The translations under genes and the position numbers were made by a program. DNA of 64,000 nt from RPQJ01 sp963732375 (GTDB lineage: Bacteria; Pseudomonadota; Gammaproteobacteria; Steroidobacterales; Steroidobacteraceae). Below, in pieces: positions 39,920-47,383 of the stretch. The DNA is taken from assembly GCA_963732375.1 (NCBI GenBank), contig CAVSZE010000012.1:1-64000 (forward strand). Reading direction: 5' to 3'. The notes under the pieces are model-generated. The model searched no databases and was not told where the DNA came from. It worked only from the letters and a program-made list of their open reading frames with translations. Each line of letters starts with the position of its first letter. The stretch's first letter is position 1.

Positions 39920-41280
39920 ACCCCATCAGCATCAAGGGCTTCAAGGCATACGACCTGCGCGGGCGTATCCCGGATGAGCTGAACGAGGACGTCGCCTACC
40001 GCGTAGGGCGTGCGTACGCGGAGTTCGTCAAGCCGAAGAAGGTGATCGTCGGGCGCGACATCCGGCTCTCGAGTGAGGAACTCGGCAAGGCGCTCGAGCA
40101 GGGCCTGCTCGACTCGGGCGTGGACGTGTACGACATCGGGCTGTGCGGGACGGAGGTCGTGTACTACGCGACTTTTGCGCGTGAGATGGACGGCGGCATC
40201 ATGGTGACCGCGAGCCACAACCCGCCGGACTACAACGGCATGAAGTTCGTGCGCGAGGGATCGCGGCCGATCAGCGGTGACAACGGCCTGCAGGACATAC
40301 GCCGCATTGCGGAATCGGGCGTGTTCACGCCCCCGCAGCGTGTCGGCGAGCGGTTCGCCGTGGACATCATGCCGGACTACATCAAGCACCTTCTGTCGTA
40401 CGTCGATCGCGCGACACTGAAGCCGCTCAAGGTAGTCGTGCACGCCGGCAACGGCGGGGCAGGGCTGATCGTAGACAAGCTCGAGCCGTTCCTGCCGTTC
40501 GAGTTCATCAAGGTGGACCACGAGCCCGACGGCACGTTCCCGAACGGCGTGCCGAACCCGATGCTGCTCGAGAATCATCGCGCGCCGGTCGAGGCGCTGC
40601 GTCGCCACGGGGCGGACCTCGCGATCTCGTGGGATGGCGACTACGACCGCTGCTTCCTGTTCGACGAGCAGGGCACATTCATCGAGGGTTATTACATCGT
40701 CGGCCTGCTGGCCTCGGTGTTCCTCGCGCGCCATCCCGGCAGCAGGATCATCCACGACCCGCGCCTCACCTGGAACACGCTCGACATTGTCGCAAAAGGC
40801 AAGGGCGAGGCGGTGCAGTCGAAGTCCGGCCACGCATTCATGAAGCAGGTGATGCGCGATGTGGACGCCATCTACGGTGGAGAGATGAGCGCGCACCATT
40901 ATTTCCGCGATTTCGCCTATTGCGATAGCGGCATGATCCCGTGGCTGGTCGTGACGCAGGTGATGAGCGATACCGGCAGGACGCTGTCGCAGCTGGTCGG
41001 CGAGCGCATGCGCCTCTTCCCGGCCAGCGGCGAGATCAATCGCAGGGTGCCGGATGCGCCGGCGACCATCGCTGCGGTACTGGCCAGGTACCAACCCGAC
41101 GCGAAGTGTGTGGACCACACCGACGGCGTGAGCGTCGAGTTCGAGCGCTGGCGGTTCAACCTGCGTTCGTCGAACACGGAGCCGCTGATCCGGCTGAACG
41201 TCGAAAGCCGCGGCGACGAGGCCCTGATGCGGGCGAAGACCGCCGAACTGCTGGCATTGATCGGCGGCGAACCCGGGTAG
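39916..41280 (+). CDS. manB: Phosphomannomutase / phosphoglucomutase
   Basis: 454 residues, alpha-D-phosphohexomutase family. The phosphoserine loop is GGIMVTASHNPPDYNGMK; the metal site is ISWDGDYDRCFLFDE; the sugar-binding loop is YGGEMSAHHYFRDFAY; the phosphate-binding end is LRSSNTEPLIRLNVES. It interconverts mannose-6- and mannose-1-phosphate ahead of ManC. Overlap with manC indicates coupling. The last base of its TAG stop is also the first G of repeat copy 3. Confidence 0.96.
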   Translation: MNPISIKGFKAYDLRGRIPDELNEDVAYRVGRAYAEFVKPKKVIVGRDIRLSSEELGKALEQGLLDSGVDVYDIGLCGTEVVYYATFAREMDGGIMVTASHNPPDYNGMKFVREGSRPISGDNGLQDIRRIAESGVFTPPQRVGERFAVDIMPDYIKHLLSYVDRATLKPLKVVVHAGNGGAGLIVDKLEPFLPFEFIKVDHEPDGTFPNGVPNPMLLENHRAPVEALRRHGADLAISWDGDYDRCFLFDEQGTFIEGYYIVGLLASVFLARHPGSRIIHDPRLTWNTLDIVAKGKGEAVQSKSGHAFMKQVMRDVDAIYGGEMSAHHYFRDFAYCDSGMIPWLVVTQVMSDTGRTLSQLVGERMRLFPASGEINRRVPDAPATIAAVLARYQPDAKCVDHTDGVSVEFERWRFNLRSSNTEPLIRLNVESRGDEALMRAKTAELLALIGGEPG

Positions 41281-41325
41281 GGGACATTCTCCTTTTTCCG
41301 TCGGCAGAAAAAGGAGAATGTCCCC
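41280..41325. repeat. GGGGACATTCTCC palindrome, copy 3
   Basis: 18-base arms (41280-41297 and 41308-41325) around CCGTCGGCAG. The element starts inside the manB stop codon, so its insertion or origin point is exact to the base. It may terminate manB transcription. Confidence 0.88.
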
Positions 41326-41361
41326 AGAGGGACGAATGTCTTTTCAGGTAGATCGTCCGGC

Positions 41362-42504
41362 ATGAAACTGGTTTTCTGGTTTGCCGTATTCAGCGCCGTC
41401 TATAGCTATGCGGCCTACCCGCTGATCCTTTCGCTGCTCCCGGCCCGGCGACGGAATGTCGTGGCAGGGTCCGGCGGCGACGAAGGCGGTGCGAGCAGCC
41501 CGCTGGTTACCCTGGTCATCGCCTGCCGCAACGAGCGTGCACGGATTGCCCACAAGCTCGATAACGCACTCACGGTTCGCTACCCGCGGCTCGAGATCAT
41601 CGTGGCCTCGGACTGTTCGGACGACGGCTCCGACGACATCGTCGCCGCCTATGCGGCGCGCGGCGTGCGCCTTGCGCGTTCGCCAGAGCGTCGCGGCAAG
41701 GAGCATGCTCAGGGGCTCGCGATTGAGCAGGCGCGCGGTGAAATCTTGGTCTTTTCAGATGCTGGCACCGACCTGCCAGCCGACAGCGTCGATCACATCG
41801 TCGCGGACTTCGCCGATCCGGCGGTCGGCGCCGTCTCCAGCGAAGACACGTTCATCTCGGCCGATGGAACCGTGGTCGGCGAGGGGCTCTACGTGCGCTA
41901 CGAGATGTGGCTGCGGCGGCTCGAGTCGCGCGTCGGCAGCCTGGTAGGCTTGAGTGGATCGTTCTTCGCGGTTCGCAGGCCGGTGCTGCAGCACTGGGAC
42001 GCTGCAATACCCAGCGATTTCGCCAGCGCGATCAACACGGTCCGCGCGGGCATGGTCGCGATCTCCGATCCCCGTGTGCGCGGCATTTATCGCGACATCA
42101 AGGACCCGGCGCGAGAGTACTCGCGCAAGGTGCGCACGGCGATCCGCGGCATGGCTGCACTTGGGCGCCACCGTGAAGTGCTGAACCCGCTGCGTCACGG
42201 AACGTTCGCGTTCCAGGTCTGGAGCCACAAGGTCATGCGTTGGCTGGTACCTTGGTTCCTGGCGCTTGCGCTGCTGGCCAACCTGGCGCTGGCCGGGGAG
42301 GGGCCGCTGTACCGCTGGCTGCTGGCACTGCAACTGGCAGGTTATGCCTGCGTTACAGCCGCACATTTCGTCCCCGCATTGCGCAGCTTCGGACCACTGC
42401 GGATCGCCTATTTCTTCGCCCAGGCCAACGTGGCCCTGGCCGAGGCCGGCTGCCGCTACGTGGTCGGCCAGCGCGTGACCGTCTGGGAGCCCTCCGTCCG
42501 GTAG
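41362..42504 (+). CDS. Family 2 glycosyltransferase, membrane associated
   Basis: 380 residues. An N-terminal hydrophobic helix (VFWFAVFSAVYSYAAYPLILSLL) leads into the GT-A fold: VTLVIACRNERARI, the nucleotide-binding ASDCSDDGSDDIV, and ILVFSDAGTDLP with the metal-binding Asp. The acceptor side contains SGSFFAVRR and the C-terminus has two or three membrane helices (LVPWFLALALLANLALAG). It likely adds a sugar to a lipid-linked polysaccharide intermediate. Its neighbours supply GDP-mannose and UDP-uronic acids. It is flanked by repeat copies 3 and 4. The exact sugar is unknown. Confidence 0.88.
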   Translation: MKLVFWFAVFSAVYSYAAYPLILSLLPARRRNVVAGSGGDEGGASSPLVTLVIACRNERARIAHKLDNALTVRYPRLEIIVASDCSDDGSDDIVAAYAARGVRLARSPERRGKEHAQGLAIEQARGEILVFSDAGTDLPADSVDHIVADFADPAVGAVSSEDTFISADGTVVGEGLYVRYEMWLRRLESRVGSLVGLSGSFFAVRRPVLQHWDAAIPSDFASAINTVRAGMVAISDPRVRGIYRDIKDPAREYSRKVRTAIRGMAALGRHREVLNPLRHGTFAFQVWSHKVMRWLVPWFLALALLANLALAGEGPLYRWLLALQLAGYACVTAAHFVPALRSFGPLRIAYFFAQANVALAEAGCRYVVGQRVTVWEPSVR

Positions 42505-42512
42505 GGCCGACA

Positions 42513-42558
42513 GGGGACATTCTCCTTTTTTCAGCGGCGGAAAAAGGAGAATGTCCCC
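42513..42558. repeat. GGGGACATTCTCC palindrome, copy 4
   Basis: 18-base arms (42513-42530 and 42541-42558) around TCAGCGGCGG. It lies between the glycosyltransferase and the tRNA-Val promoter, whose -35 box begins five bases after it. Confidence 0.88.
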
Positions 42559-42562
42559 TTCG

Positions 42563-42591
42563 TTGACCGGCCGGGGGCTCCCCCCTAAACT
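42563..42591 (+). promoter_or_regulatory. Sigma-70 promoter for tRNA-Val (CAC)
   Basis: TTGACC (42563-42568), 17 bases, TAAACT (42586-42591), followed by the GC-rich ACGCGCCCC, a discriminator typical of stringently controlled tRNA promoters. The tRNA begins 15 bases later. Confidence 0.75.
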
Positions 42592-42606
42592 ACGCGCCCC
42601 TTGGAT

Positions 42607-42681
42607 GGGCGGTTAGCTCAGCGGTAGAGCACTGCTTTCACACGGCAGGGGTCAGTGGTTCGATCCCACTACCGCCCACCA
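42607..42681 (+). tRNA. tRNA-Val (anticodon CAC)
   Basis: A 75-base tRNA with acceptor GGGCGGT/ACCGCCC and encoded ACCA. The anticodon stem CTGCT/GGCAG holds TTCACAC (anticodon CAC). The T arm is CAGTGGTTCGATCCCACTA. Valine tRNAs near gltX also occur in E. coli. Confidence 0.96.
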
Positions 42682-42773
42682 CCTCGACCGGGGTCCATTC
42701 CGGACACACCGGAAGCAAAGCAAGTCGAGTCCTACGAACGATCGTGGTGGGGCGCTTGCGCGGCGCTCTTTAG

Positions 42774-42803
42774 TGTGTGAATGTATGTGTGGAGGTTCAC
42801 ACA
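42774..42803 (+). promoter_or_regulatory. Inverted repeat at the vapB start (operator or RBS hairpin)
   Basis: TGTGTGAA (42774-42781) and TTCACACA (42796-42803) are perfect 8-base arms 14 bases apart. The ribosome site GGAGG lies in the loop and the right arm ends on the vapB start A. The VapBC complex usually binds such repeats to autoregulate; an RNA hairpin could also affect translation. Confidence 0.55.
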
Positions 42804-43003
42804 TGGCAACCAACCTTTCCATCGATCCGAAGCTTATCGACGCGGCACTCAAGTTGAGCGGCGAAAAGACCAAGCGTGCGGCCGTGACGCGCGCGCTGGA
42901 GGAGTACGTCGCGCGCCGGCGACAGAAGCAGATGCTTGACCTGGTCGGGAAGCTGGAGTGGCAGGACCAGTACGACTACAAGGCGGAGCGCTCACGCGGG
43001 TGA
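42803..43003 (+). CDS. vapB: Type II antitoxin, VapB family
   Basis: 66 residues. The N-terminal ribbon-helix-helix reads TNLSIDPKLIDAALKLSGEKTKRAAVTRALEEYV; the C-terminal tail (LVGKLEWQDQYDYKAERS) is the toxin-neutralising part common in the VapB_antitoxin family. ATG 42803 has GGAGG seven bases upstream. The stop overlaps the toxin start (GTGA). It neutralises VapC and represses the operon. The pair is inserted between a tRNA-Val and gltX. Confidence 0.88.
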   Translation: MATNLSIDPKLIDAALKLSGEKTKRAAVTRALEEYVARRRQKQMLDLVGKLEWQDQYDYKAERSRG

Positions 43004-43413
43004 AGCTTTTCGTCGATACTTGCGTCTGGTCGCTTGCGCTGCGCCGTGACGCTCCGGCGGGGCACGTGCCGGCAGTCGATCGGCTGATAGCGGCACTCGG
43101 TGGCGGCGAGGCCGTGTATTCCACAGGACTCATTCTGCAGGAGCTCCTGCAGGGATTTGCGGGGCCAAAGGCGCGCGATCAGATCGTCTCTCGGTTTTCG
43201 TCGCTGCCGCTCGTGGTCCCCGATCGCCAGGATCACATCGAGGCCGCGGAGTTGCGCAACGAATGCCGCCGGGCCGGCGTCCAGGTCGGCACCATCGACG
43301 CGCTTCTGGCCCGGCTCTGCCTCAGGCACGACCTCGAGTTGCTGACGACAGACCTGGATTTCGACCGTGTGGCCGAGCGCGCCCCACTGCGAATCTGGCG
43401 GCCAGGCCGGTAA
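43000..43413 (+). CDS. vapC: VapC-type PIN-domain ribonuclease toxin
   Basis: 137 residues. PIN-domain acids are visible: LFVDTCVWSLAL (first Asp), LILQELLQGF (Glu), TIDALLARLC (Asp) and LLTTDLDFDRV (Asp). These bind Mg2+ or Mn2+ and cut RNA, in VapC proteins often tRNA-fMet or rRNA. The GTG start at 43000 overlaps the antitoxin stop by four bases. All key residues are present, so the toxin looks intact. Confidence 0.9.
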   Translation: MKLFVDTCVWSLALRRDAPAGHVPAVDRLIAALGGGEAVYSTGLILQELLQGFAGPKARDQIVSRFSSLPLVVPDRQDHIEAAELRNECRRAGVQVGTIDALLARLCLRHDLELLTTDLDFDRVAERAPLRIWRPGR

Positions 43414-43427
43414 GCTCATCCGCCTGA

Positions 43428-43433
43428 TAGAAT
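43428..43433 (+). promoter_or_regulatory. -10 element TAGAAT before gltX
   Basis: TGATAGAATCCGCGCCC: TAGAAT preceded by TGA and followed by a GC-rich run, 35 bases before gltX. It shares AGAATCCGC with the tRNA-Leu promoter at 9240. No -35 is obvious. Confidence 0.4.
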
Positions 43434-43467
43434 CCGCGCCCTTTTCCGTTCCCCGAAGGGCCGTCCC

Positions 43468-44865
43468 ATGACCGTCCGCACCCGCTTCGCTCCCAGCCCC
43501 ACCGGCATGCTGCACATCGGTGGCGTGCGCACCGCTCTATTCTGCTGGCTGTACGCACGCCGTATGGGCGGCAGCTTCGTCCTGCGCATCGAGGACACCG
43601 ATCGCGAGCGTTCGACGCCCGAGGCGGTCCAGGCGATCCTCGACGGCATGAAGTGGCTCGGGCTCGACCACGACGAAGGCCCGTTCTACCAGACCGAGCG
43701 CATGGACCGGTACAAGGAGGTCATCGGCCAGTTTCTCGGCGAGGGCAAGGCCTACCACTGCTACTGCAGCAAGGAAGAACTCGACGAGATGCGTGCCGGG
43801 CAGATGGCCCGCAAGGAAAAACCGCGCTACGACGGCCGCTGCCGAAACCGCACCGAGCCGGTGCCCGGGGTGAGTCCCGTCGTTCGGTTCCGCAACCCGG
43901 ACGAGGGCCAGGTGGTGGTCAACGACGTCGTGCATGGCCCGATCACCTTCGACAGCGCGGAACTCGACGACCTGATCATCGCGCGCTCGGACGGCACGCC
44001 GACTTACAACTTCTGCGTGATGGTGGACGACTACGACATGCGCATCACGCACGTGATCCGTGGCGACGACCATATCAACAACACGCCGCGACAGATCAAC
44101 ATGATCCGCGCCATGGGTGCCGAGCCGCCGATCTACGCGCACGTGCCGATGATCCTCGGTCCCGACGGCGCCAAGCTTTCGAAGCGCCACGGCGCGGTGA
44201 GCGTGCTGCAGTACCGTGACGACGGCTTCCTGCCCGAGGGCTTGCTCAATTACCTCGGCCGTCTCGGCTGGTCGCACGGTGACCAGGAGATCTTTTCCAT
44301 CGACGAGATGACGCAGTTCTTCGACATCAAGGACGTGAACAAGTCCGCCTCGGCGCTGAACATCGACAAGATGCTGTGGACCAACCAGCAGCACATGCTC
44401 CGCTCGACACCTGAGCACCTCGCCACCTACCTGAAGCCGCAGCTCGAGGCGCTGGGCCTCGATGCCGACGACATGGGCAAGGTCGCGGCGGTCGCCAAGG
44501 CCCAGCAGGAGCGCGCGAAGACATTGAAGGAAATGGCCGAGAACAGCCGGTTCTTCTTCAGCGACGTGACGTCCTACGACGAGAAGGCCGCGGCGAAGAA
44601 CCTCACCGCCGAGACCGCACCGATCCTGGCCGCCATAAGCGAGAAAATCGCCGAGTTGCCCGAATGGCGTGCACCCGCCATCCACACCGCAATCATGGCC
44701 GTGGCAGCTACGATGGGCGTGGGCCTGGGCAAGGTCGCACAGCCGATCCGGGTCGCCGTGTGCGGTGGCACGGTGTCGCCACCGATTGACGTCACGCTCG
44801 AGATCCTGGGGCGGGAAACGACGCTGGCCCGGTTGCAGCGGGCGTGCGACAGCATCCGCAGCTGA
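43468..44865 (+). CDS. gltX: Glutamyl-tRNA synthetase
   Basis: 465 residues. The class I HIGH motif is SPTGMLHIGGVRTALF (HIGG at 16-19), and KMSKS is KLSKRHGAVSVL. The Glu-recognising RFAPSPTG start and IEDTDRERS are present; the C-terminal anticodon domain follows INTDKM-like LNIDKMLWTNQQHM. The zinc-site segment is CYCSKEELDEMR. It charges tRNA-Glu. ATG 43468. tRNA-Glu and tRNA-Ala lie about 2 kb downstream on the other strand. Confidence 0.98.
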   Translation: MTVRTRFAPSPTGMLHIGGVRTALFCWLYARRMGGSFVLRIEDTDRERSTPEAVQAILDGMKWLGLDHDEGPFYQTERMDRYKEVIGQFLGEGKAYHCYCSKEELDEMRAGQMARKEKPRYDGRCRNRTEPVPGVSPVVRFRNPDEGQVVVNDVVHGPITFDSAELDDLIIARSDGTPTYNFCVMVDDYDMRITHVIRGDDHINNTPRQINMIRAMGAEPPIYAHVPMILGPDGAKLSKRHGAVSVLQYRDDGFLPEGLLNYLGRLGWSHGDQEIFSIDEMTQFFDIKDVNKSASALNIDKMLWTNQQHMLRSTPEHLATYLKPQLEALGLDADDMGKVAAVAKAQQERAKTLKEMAENSRFFFSDVTSYDEKAAAKNLTAETAPILAAISEKIAELPEWRAPAIHTAIMAVAATMGVGLGKVAQPIRVAVCGGTVSPPIDVTLEILGRETTLARLQRACDSIRS

Positions 44866-45275
44866 TCGGGCGATAGCGGCACCTCTGTCGCGATCGAACC
44901 CTTCCAGACCAGGTAGTCGTTGTGGGTGCCATTGCTGGCCGAGTTATCGAACCAGACGCAGCGGTGCGCGCGGTCGAAGCCGGCGACTGAAGCCAATGCG
45001 AGCACGTCGCCTTCGACGTCGTTCACCAGGTCCGCGAAGCTGAAGGCGAAGTAGCCGAGCGAGGTCCCGATGACATCCCCGGTGAACAGCATGCCCGACT
45101 CGTTCCTGTTCGTTCCGCCCGAATCCAGCGACGATGCCCACAGCGATTCCCGACTGCCGCCGACCAGGTTCTCGAGCACGATGCGCCCGGCATTAGCCTG
45201 GTTGCTGAGTCCATTGACGTCGCCGCCGCTGAATTTGCGGCCTGGGTACAGCGCAATTTCAGTCTGGTCGCGGTG
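44866..45275 (-). other. Coding-like remnant of unknown identity
   Basis: A 410-base stretch with no gene on the plus strand. On the minus strand one frame reads smoothly like an exported protein: EIALYPGRKFSGGDVNGLSN, then ASSLDSGGTNRNESGMLFTG, GTSLGYFAFSFADLVNDVEG and HRCVWFDNSASNGTHNDYLV. There is no start codon with a ribosome site at its right end, and to the left the frame runs on into antisense gltX, so both ends look lost. It may be what is left of a gene removed by recombination next to gltX, or a chance frame. I do not recognise the family. Confidence 0.3.
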
Positions 45276-45306
45276 AAAAAAAACCAGCCACGCGGAACGT
45301 GGCTGG
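45276..45306 (-). terminator. Rho-independent terminator of the VWA lipoprotein gene
   Basis: CCAGCCACG (45284-45292), loop CGGAA, CGTGGCTGG (45298-45306). Read on the minus strand it is followed by a run of eight T (45283-45276). It lies 60 bases past the VWA gene stop. Confidence 0.9.
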
Positions 45307-45366
45307 CTTTCAGGTTGCGCGCACGGAGGCGCGTTATGTCAGTTCGTTGTCGCGGTCGCGCGCGAC

Positions 45367-46770
45367 CTAGAAGATCCGCACGACGATCGGCAGCGTCACT
45401 ATGCCGGCCCCGGTGTTTACGCTGAGCCTGCCGAGCACCGACCGGCCATTTGCGAATCCATTGGCGACCGTCGTGGTGATCCGGTAGTTGAGCCTGTAGG
45501 TCGTCAGGCTGCCGCTCAGCAGGTTGCCGAGCGAGCCGTAGATCGTCACCAGCTGCGCCGTGTCCTCGGCGAACATGAACGCGCCACCACCGCCATCGGC
45601 CAGTGCCGCCAGCGCCTGGCCGTCCACGTCGCTGGACAGGCCGATCGTGTAGATATCGACGCCCGTCGCAACGCTCTTGGCGATCGACTCGTCGACGCTC
45701 TTGCATTCGGCGCCTACGTTGCTGCCCTCGTTCTTGCCGTCGGTGAACACGATGACGGCCTTGTCGAGGCCGGCCACCGATGCGCTACCCGCGGCGAAAT
45801 CCATCACCTTGCAGAGTGCATCATAGAGTGGCGTCGTGCCGCCCTCGAGCGTGGCAAGGTCGGTCAGCGTGGAGAAGAATGCCGAACCGTCCGCGACGAA
45901 GGCTGGGTTGTTGACAGGGTAGATCGTAACCGGCGTCTGGGGGATCTTGGCGTCGGCGCCGCTCGCCAGTGCGGACAACGAGGCGCGATCCGAACCGCCG
46001 AGCCGGTTCAGGAATTCACGTGCCGAGTACAGGCGGGCGTCCGTCGGATCATTGGCCTTGATGCTGAGGCTCTGGTCGAACAACAGCGCGGCCGCGTAGG
46101 GCTTTGCGATGCCGCCGTTGACTTGCAGGAACGAGGTCGGGGCGGGTGCCGCGACCACATAGGCTGCGTCGAATGCGGGCGCAGAACTGTCGCTGACGCA
46201 GTCCGCGACTGCAGTCGCCGCATCCGGCGTGCACGACGCGAACGTGAAGGCCGGCGCCAGCAGGCCCGAGACCGCGCTCGAGTTCGCGTCGACAACTACC
46301 ACCTGAATCGAAAAATCCAGGGACGCGGTATTTTGGCCGGCCAGGACGCGCGCCGAGATCAGCCCACCGGTGGCCTTGGTGTCGCGATCCAGTGCGACGG
46401 TGACATTCGTCGTCTGGTTGGCGGTCACCGAGAACGCGACGGTCTTGGGCTTGAACGTGTTGCGGCTGACGTCCAGGTTGCCGTTGCCGGCCTGGACGCC
46501 GGTGAGCGTGGCGGTGCCGCTGGCGTTGGTCGTCCCCGACTTGCTACTGCCCGATACCGTGGCCGTAACCGTCGCGCCGGAGACCACGAGTCCGTTCAGG
46601 TCCGTGACCGTGACCGCCAGCGAACCGACCGACGGCGACGAGCTCCCGCCACCACCGCCGCCGCCGCCGCAGGCCGACAGCGCCATGGCAAGGCCTGCGA
46701 CTGCGCAGAAACCGAGGATGCGCCTGACGCGCGAGGTGTGTTCCGTCACACTGAACGAGTTGATGTCCAT
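45367..46770 (-). CDS. VWA-domain lipoprotein
   Basis: 467 residues. The lipobox is AMALSACGGGGGGGG, so it is a lipoprotein with a Gly-rich spacer. A Ser/Thr-rich Ig- or CarboxypepD-like domain follows (LAVTVTDLNGLVVSGATVTA, repeated T/A/N). The VWA domain has an intact MIDAS, ALLFDQSLSIK (DxSxS), then LYDALCKVM and DKAVIVFTDGKNEG. It may bind a protein or matrix ligand at the cell surface. ATG 46770 has GGGGAAG upstream; the frame to 46869 is not supported. It is a single gene, between a terminator and the tRNA pair. Function not known. Confidence 0.85.
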   Translation of the reverse strand: MDINSFSVTEHTSRVRRILGFCAVAGLAMALSACGGGGGGGGSSSPSVGSLAVTVTDLNGLVVSGATVTATVSGSSKSGTTNASGTATLTGVQAGNGNLDVSRNTFKPKTVAFSVTANQTTNVTVALDRDTKATGGLISARVLAGQNTASLDFSIQVVVVDANSSAVSGLLAPAFTFASCTPDAATAVADCVSDSSAPAFDAAYVVAAPAPTSFLQVNGGIAKPYAAALLFDQSLSIKANDPTDARLYSAREFLNRLGGSDRASLSALASGADAKIPQTPVTIYPVNNPAFVADGSAFFSTLTDLATLEGGTTPLYDALCKVMDFAAGSASVAGLDKAVIVFTDGKNEGSNVGAECKSVDESIAKSVATGVDIYTIGLSSDVDGQALAALADGGGGAFMFAEDTAQLVTIYGSLGNLLSGSLTTYRLNYRITTTVANGFANGRSVLGRLSVNTGAGIVTLPIVVRIF

Positions 46771-46848
46771 TGATTCTTCCCCTGGGTGATTCCGCCTGGC
46801 CCGTATCCGTCTGGCCGGTACCGGTAGATGATCGCTGAATTCACGCGC

Positions 46849-46863
46849 ACTGTCGGCGACAGT
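46849..46863. promoter_or_regulatory. Palindrome ACTGTCG-G-CGACAGT
   Basis: Perfect 7-base arms around one G, about 80 bases upstream of the VWA gene start. It may be an operator, or the base of a weak tRNA terminator together with GCCAGCG/CGCTGGC just beside it. Confidence 0.3.
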
Positions 46864-46904
46864 TGACATATGCCAGCGAATTACCGCCGCTGGCCTGCAC
46901 GAAA

Positions 46905-46980
46905 TGGCGTCCCCACGGGGATTCGAACCCCGGTCGCAACCGTGAAAGGGTTGTGTCCTAGGCCTCTAGACGATGGGGAC
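46905..46980 (-). tRNA. tRNA-Glu (anticodon TTC)
   Basis: A 76-base tRNA on the minus strand. Acceptor GTCCCCA/TGGGGAC, discriminator G and encoded CCA. The anticodon stem CAACC/GGTTG holds CTTTCAC (anticodon TTC). T arm CGGGGTTCGAATCCCCG. Confidence 0.97.
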
Positions 46981-47003
46981 GCGGACAAAACAGGCCGAAA
47001 ATT

Positions 47004-47079
47004 TGGTGGAGCCAGACGGGATCGAACCGTCGACCTCCTGCATGCCATGCAGGCGCTCTCCCAGCTGAGCTATGGCCCC
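47004..47079 (-). tRNA. tRNA-Ala (anticodon GGC)
   Basis: A 76-base tRNA on the minus strand. Acceptor GGGGCCA/TGGCTCC (one G-U pair), discriminator A and encoded CCA. The anticodon stem CCTGC/GCAGG holds ATGGCAT (anticodon GGC). It is transcribed ahead of tRNA-Glu from the promoter at 47094-47122. Confidence 0.97.
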
Positions 47080-47093
47080 ACGAAAGGGCGCGA

Positions 47094-47122
47094 ATTGTGG
47101 GGGAGGGGGCCGTTGAAGTCAA
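47094..47122 (-). promoter_or_regulatory. Sigma-70 promoter for tRNA-Ala and tRNA-Glu
   Basis: On the minus strand: TTGACT (47122-47117), 17 bases, CACAAT (47099-47094), then the GC-rich TCGCGCCC. The tRNA begins 15 bases downstream of the -10. The rest of the gap to 47383 holds a GGCTGC run and no gene. Confidence 0.7.
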
Positions 47123-47223
47123 ACCGCTGCCGGGCCAGGCCAGGCCGTGAGGGCGGCAGGGTCACGCGGGCCGCGGGGCACGTCGGTGCCGGGATGTGCC
47201 ACCGGACTGGGAACTGCGTCACA

Positions 47224-47245
47224 GGCTGCGGCTGCGGCTGCGGCT
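47224..47245. repeat. Tandem GGCTGC repeat
   Basis: Three full GGCTGC units plus GGCT in the 300-base gap before the EpsB-type gene. No gene is seen in this gap. It is a simple repeat that can expand or contract. Confidence 0.6.
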
Positions 47246-47383
47246 AGAGTCCGCGATGGTTGCTGCTCCGGACCGGCGCTCGCAAGTCTCGGTCATTCCT
47301 GAAAAAATGAAGACTAACAAGGCTGGCGGGTGGTTGGGCGGTCCGGTTGACCGGCGGTCCGGCGGAATCTGCTGAGGGTCTGC

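Noticed and set aside
44866..45275. A plus-strand gene of about 68 codons at 45070-45276
   Set aside because: No ribosome site, low-complexity composition and no conserved motif; the minus-strand frame reads better.
47175..47190. Sigma-54-like GGGCACG-TCGG-TGCC before epsB
   Set aside because: The distance between the GG and GC elements is one base short of the -24/-12 spacing, and the string is mainly an inverted repeat.
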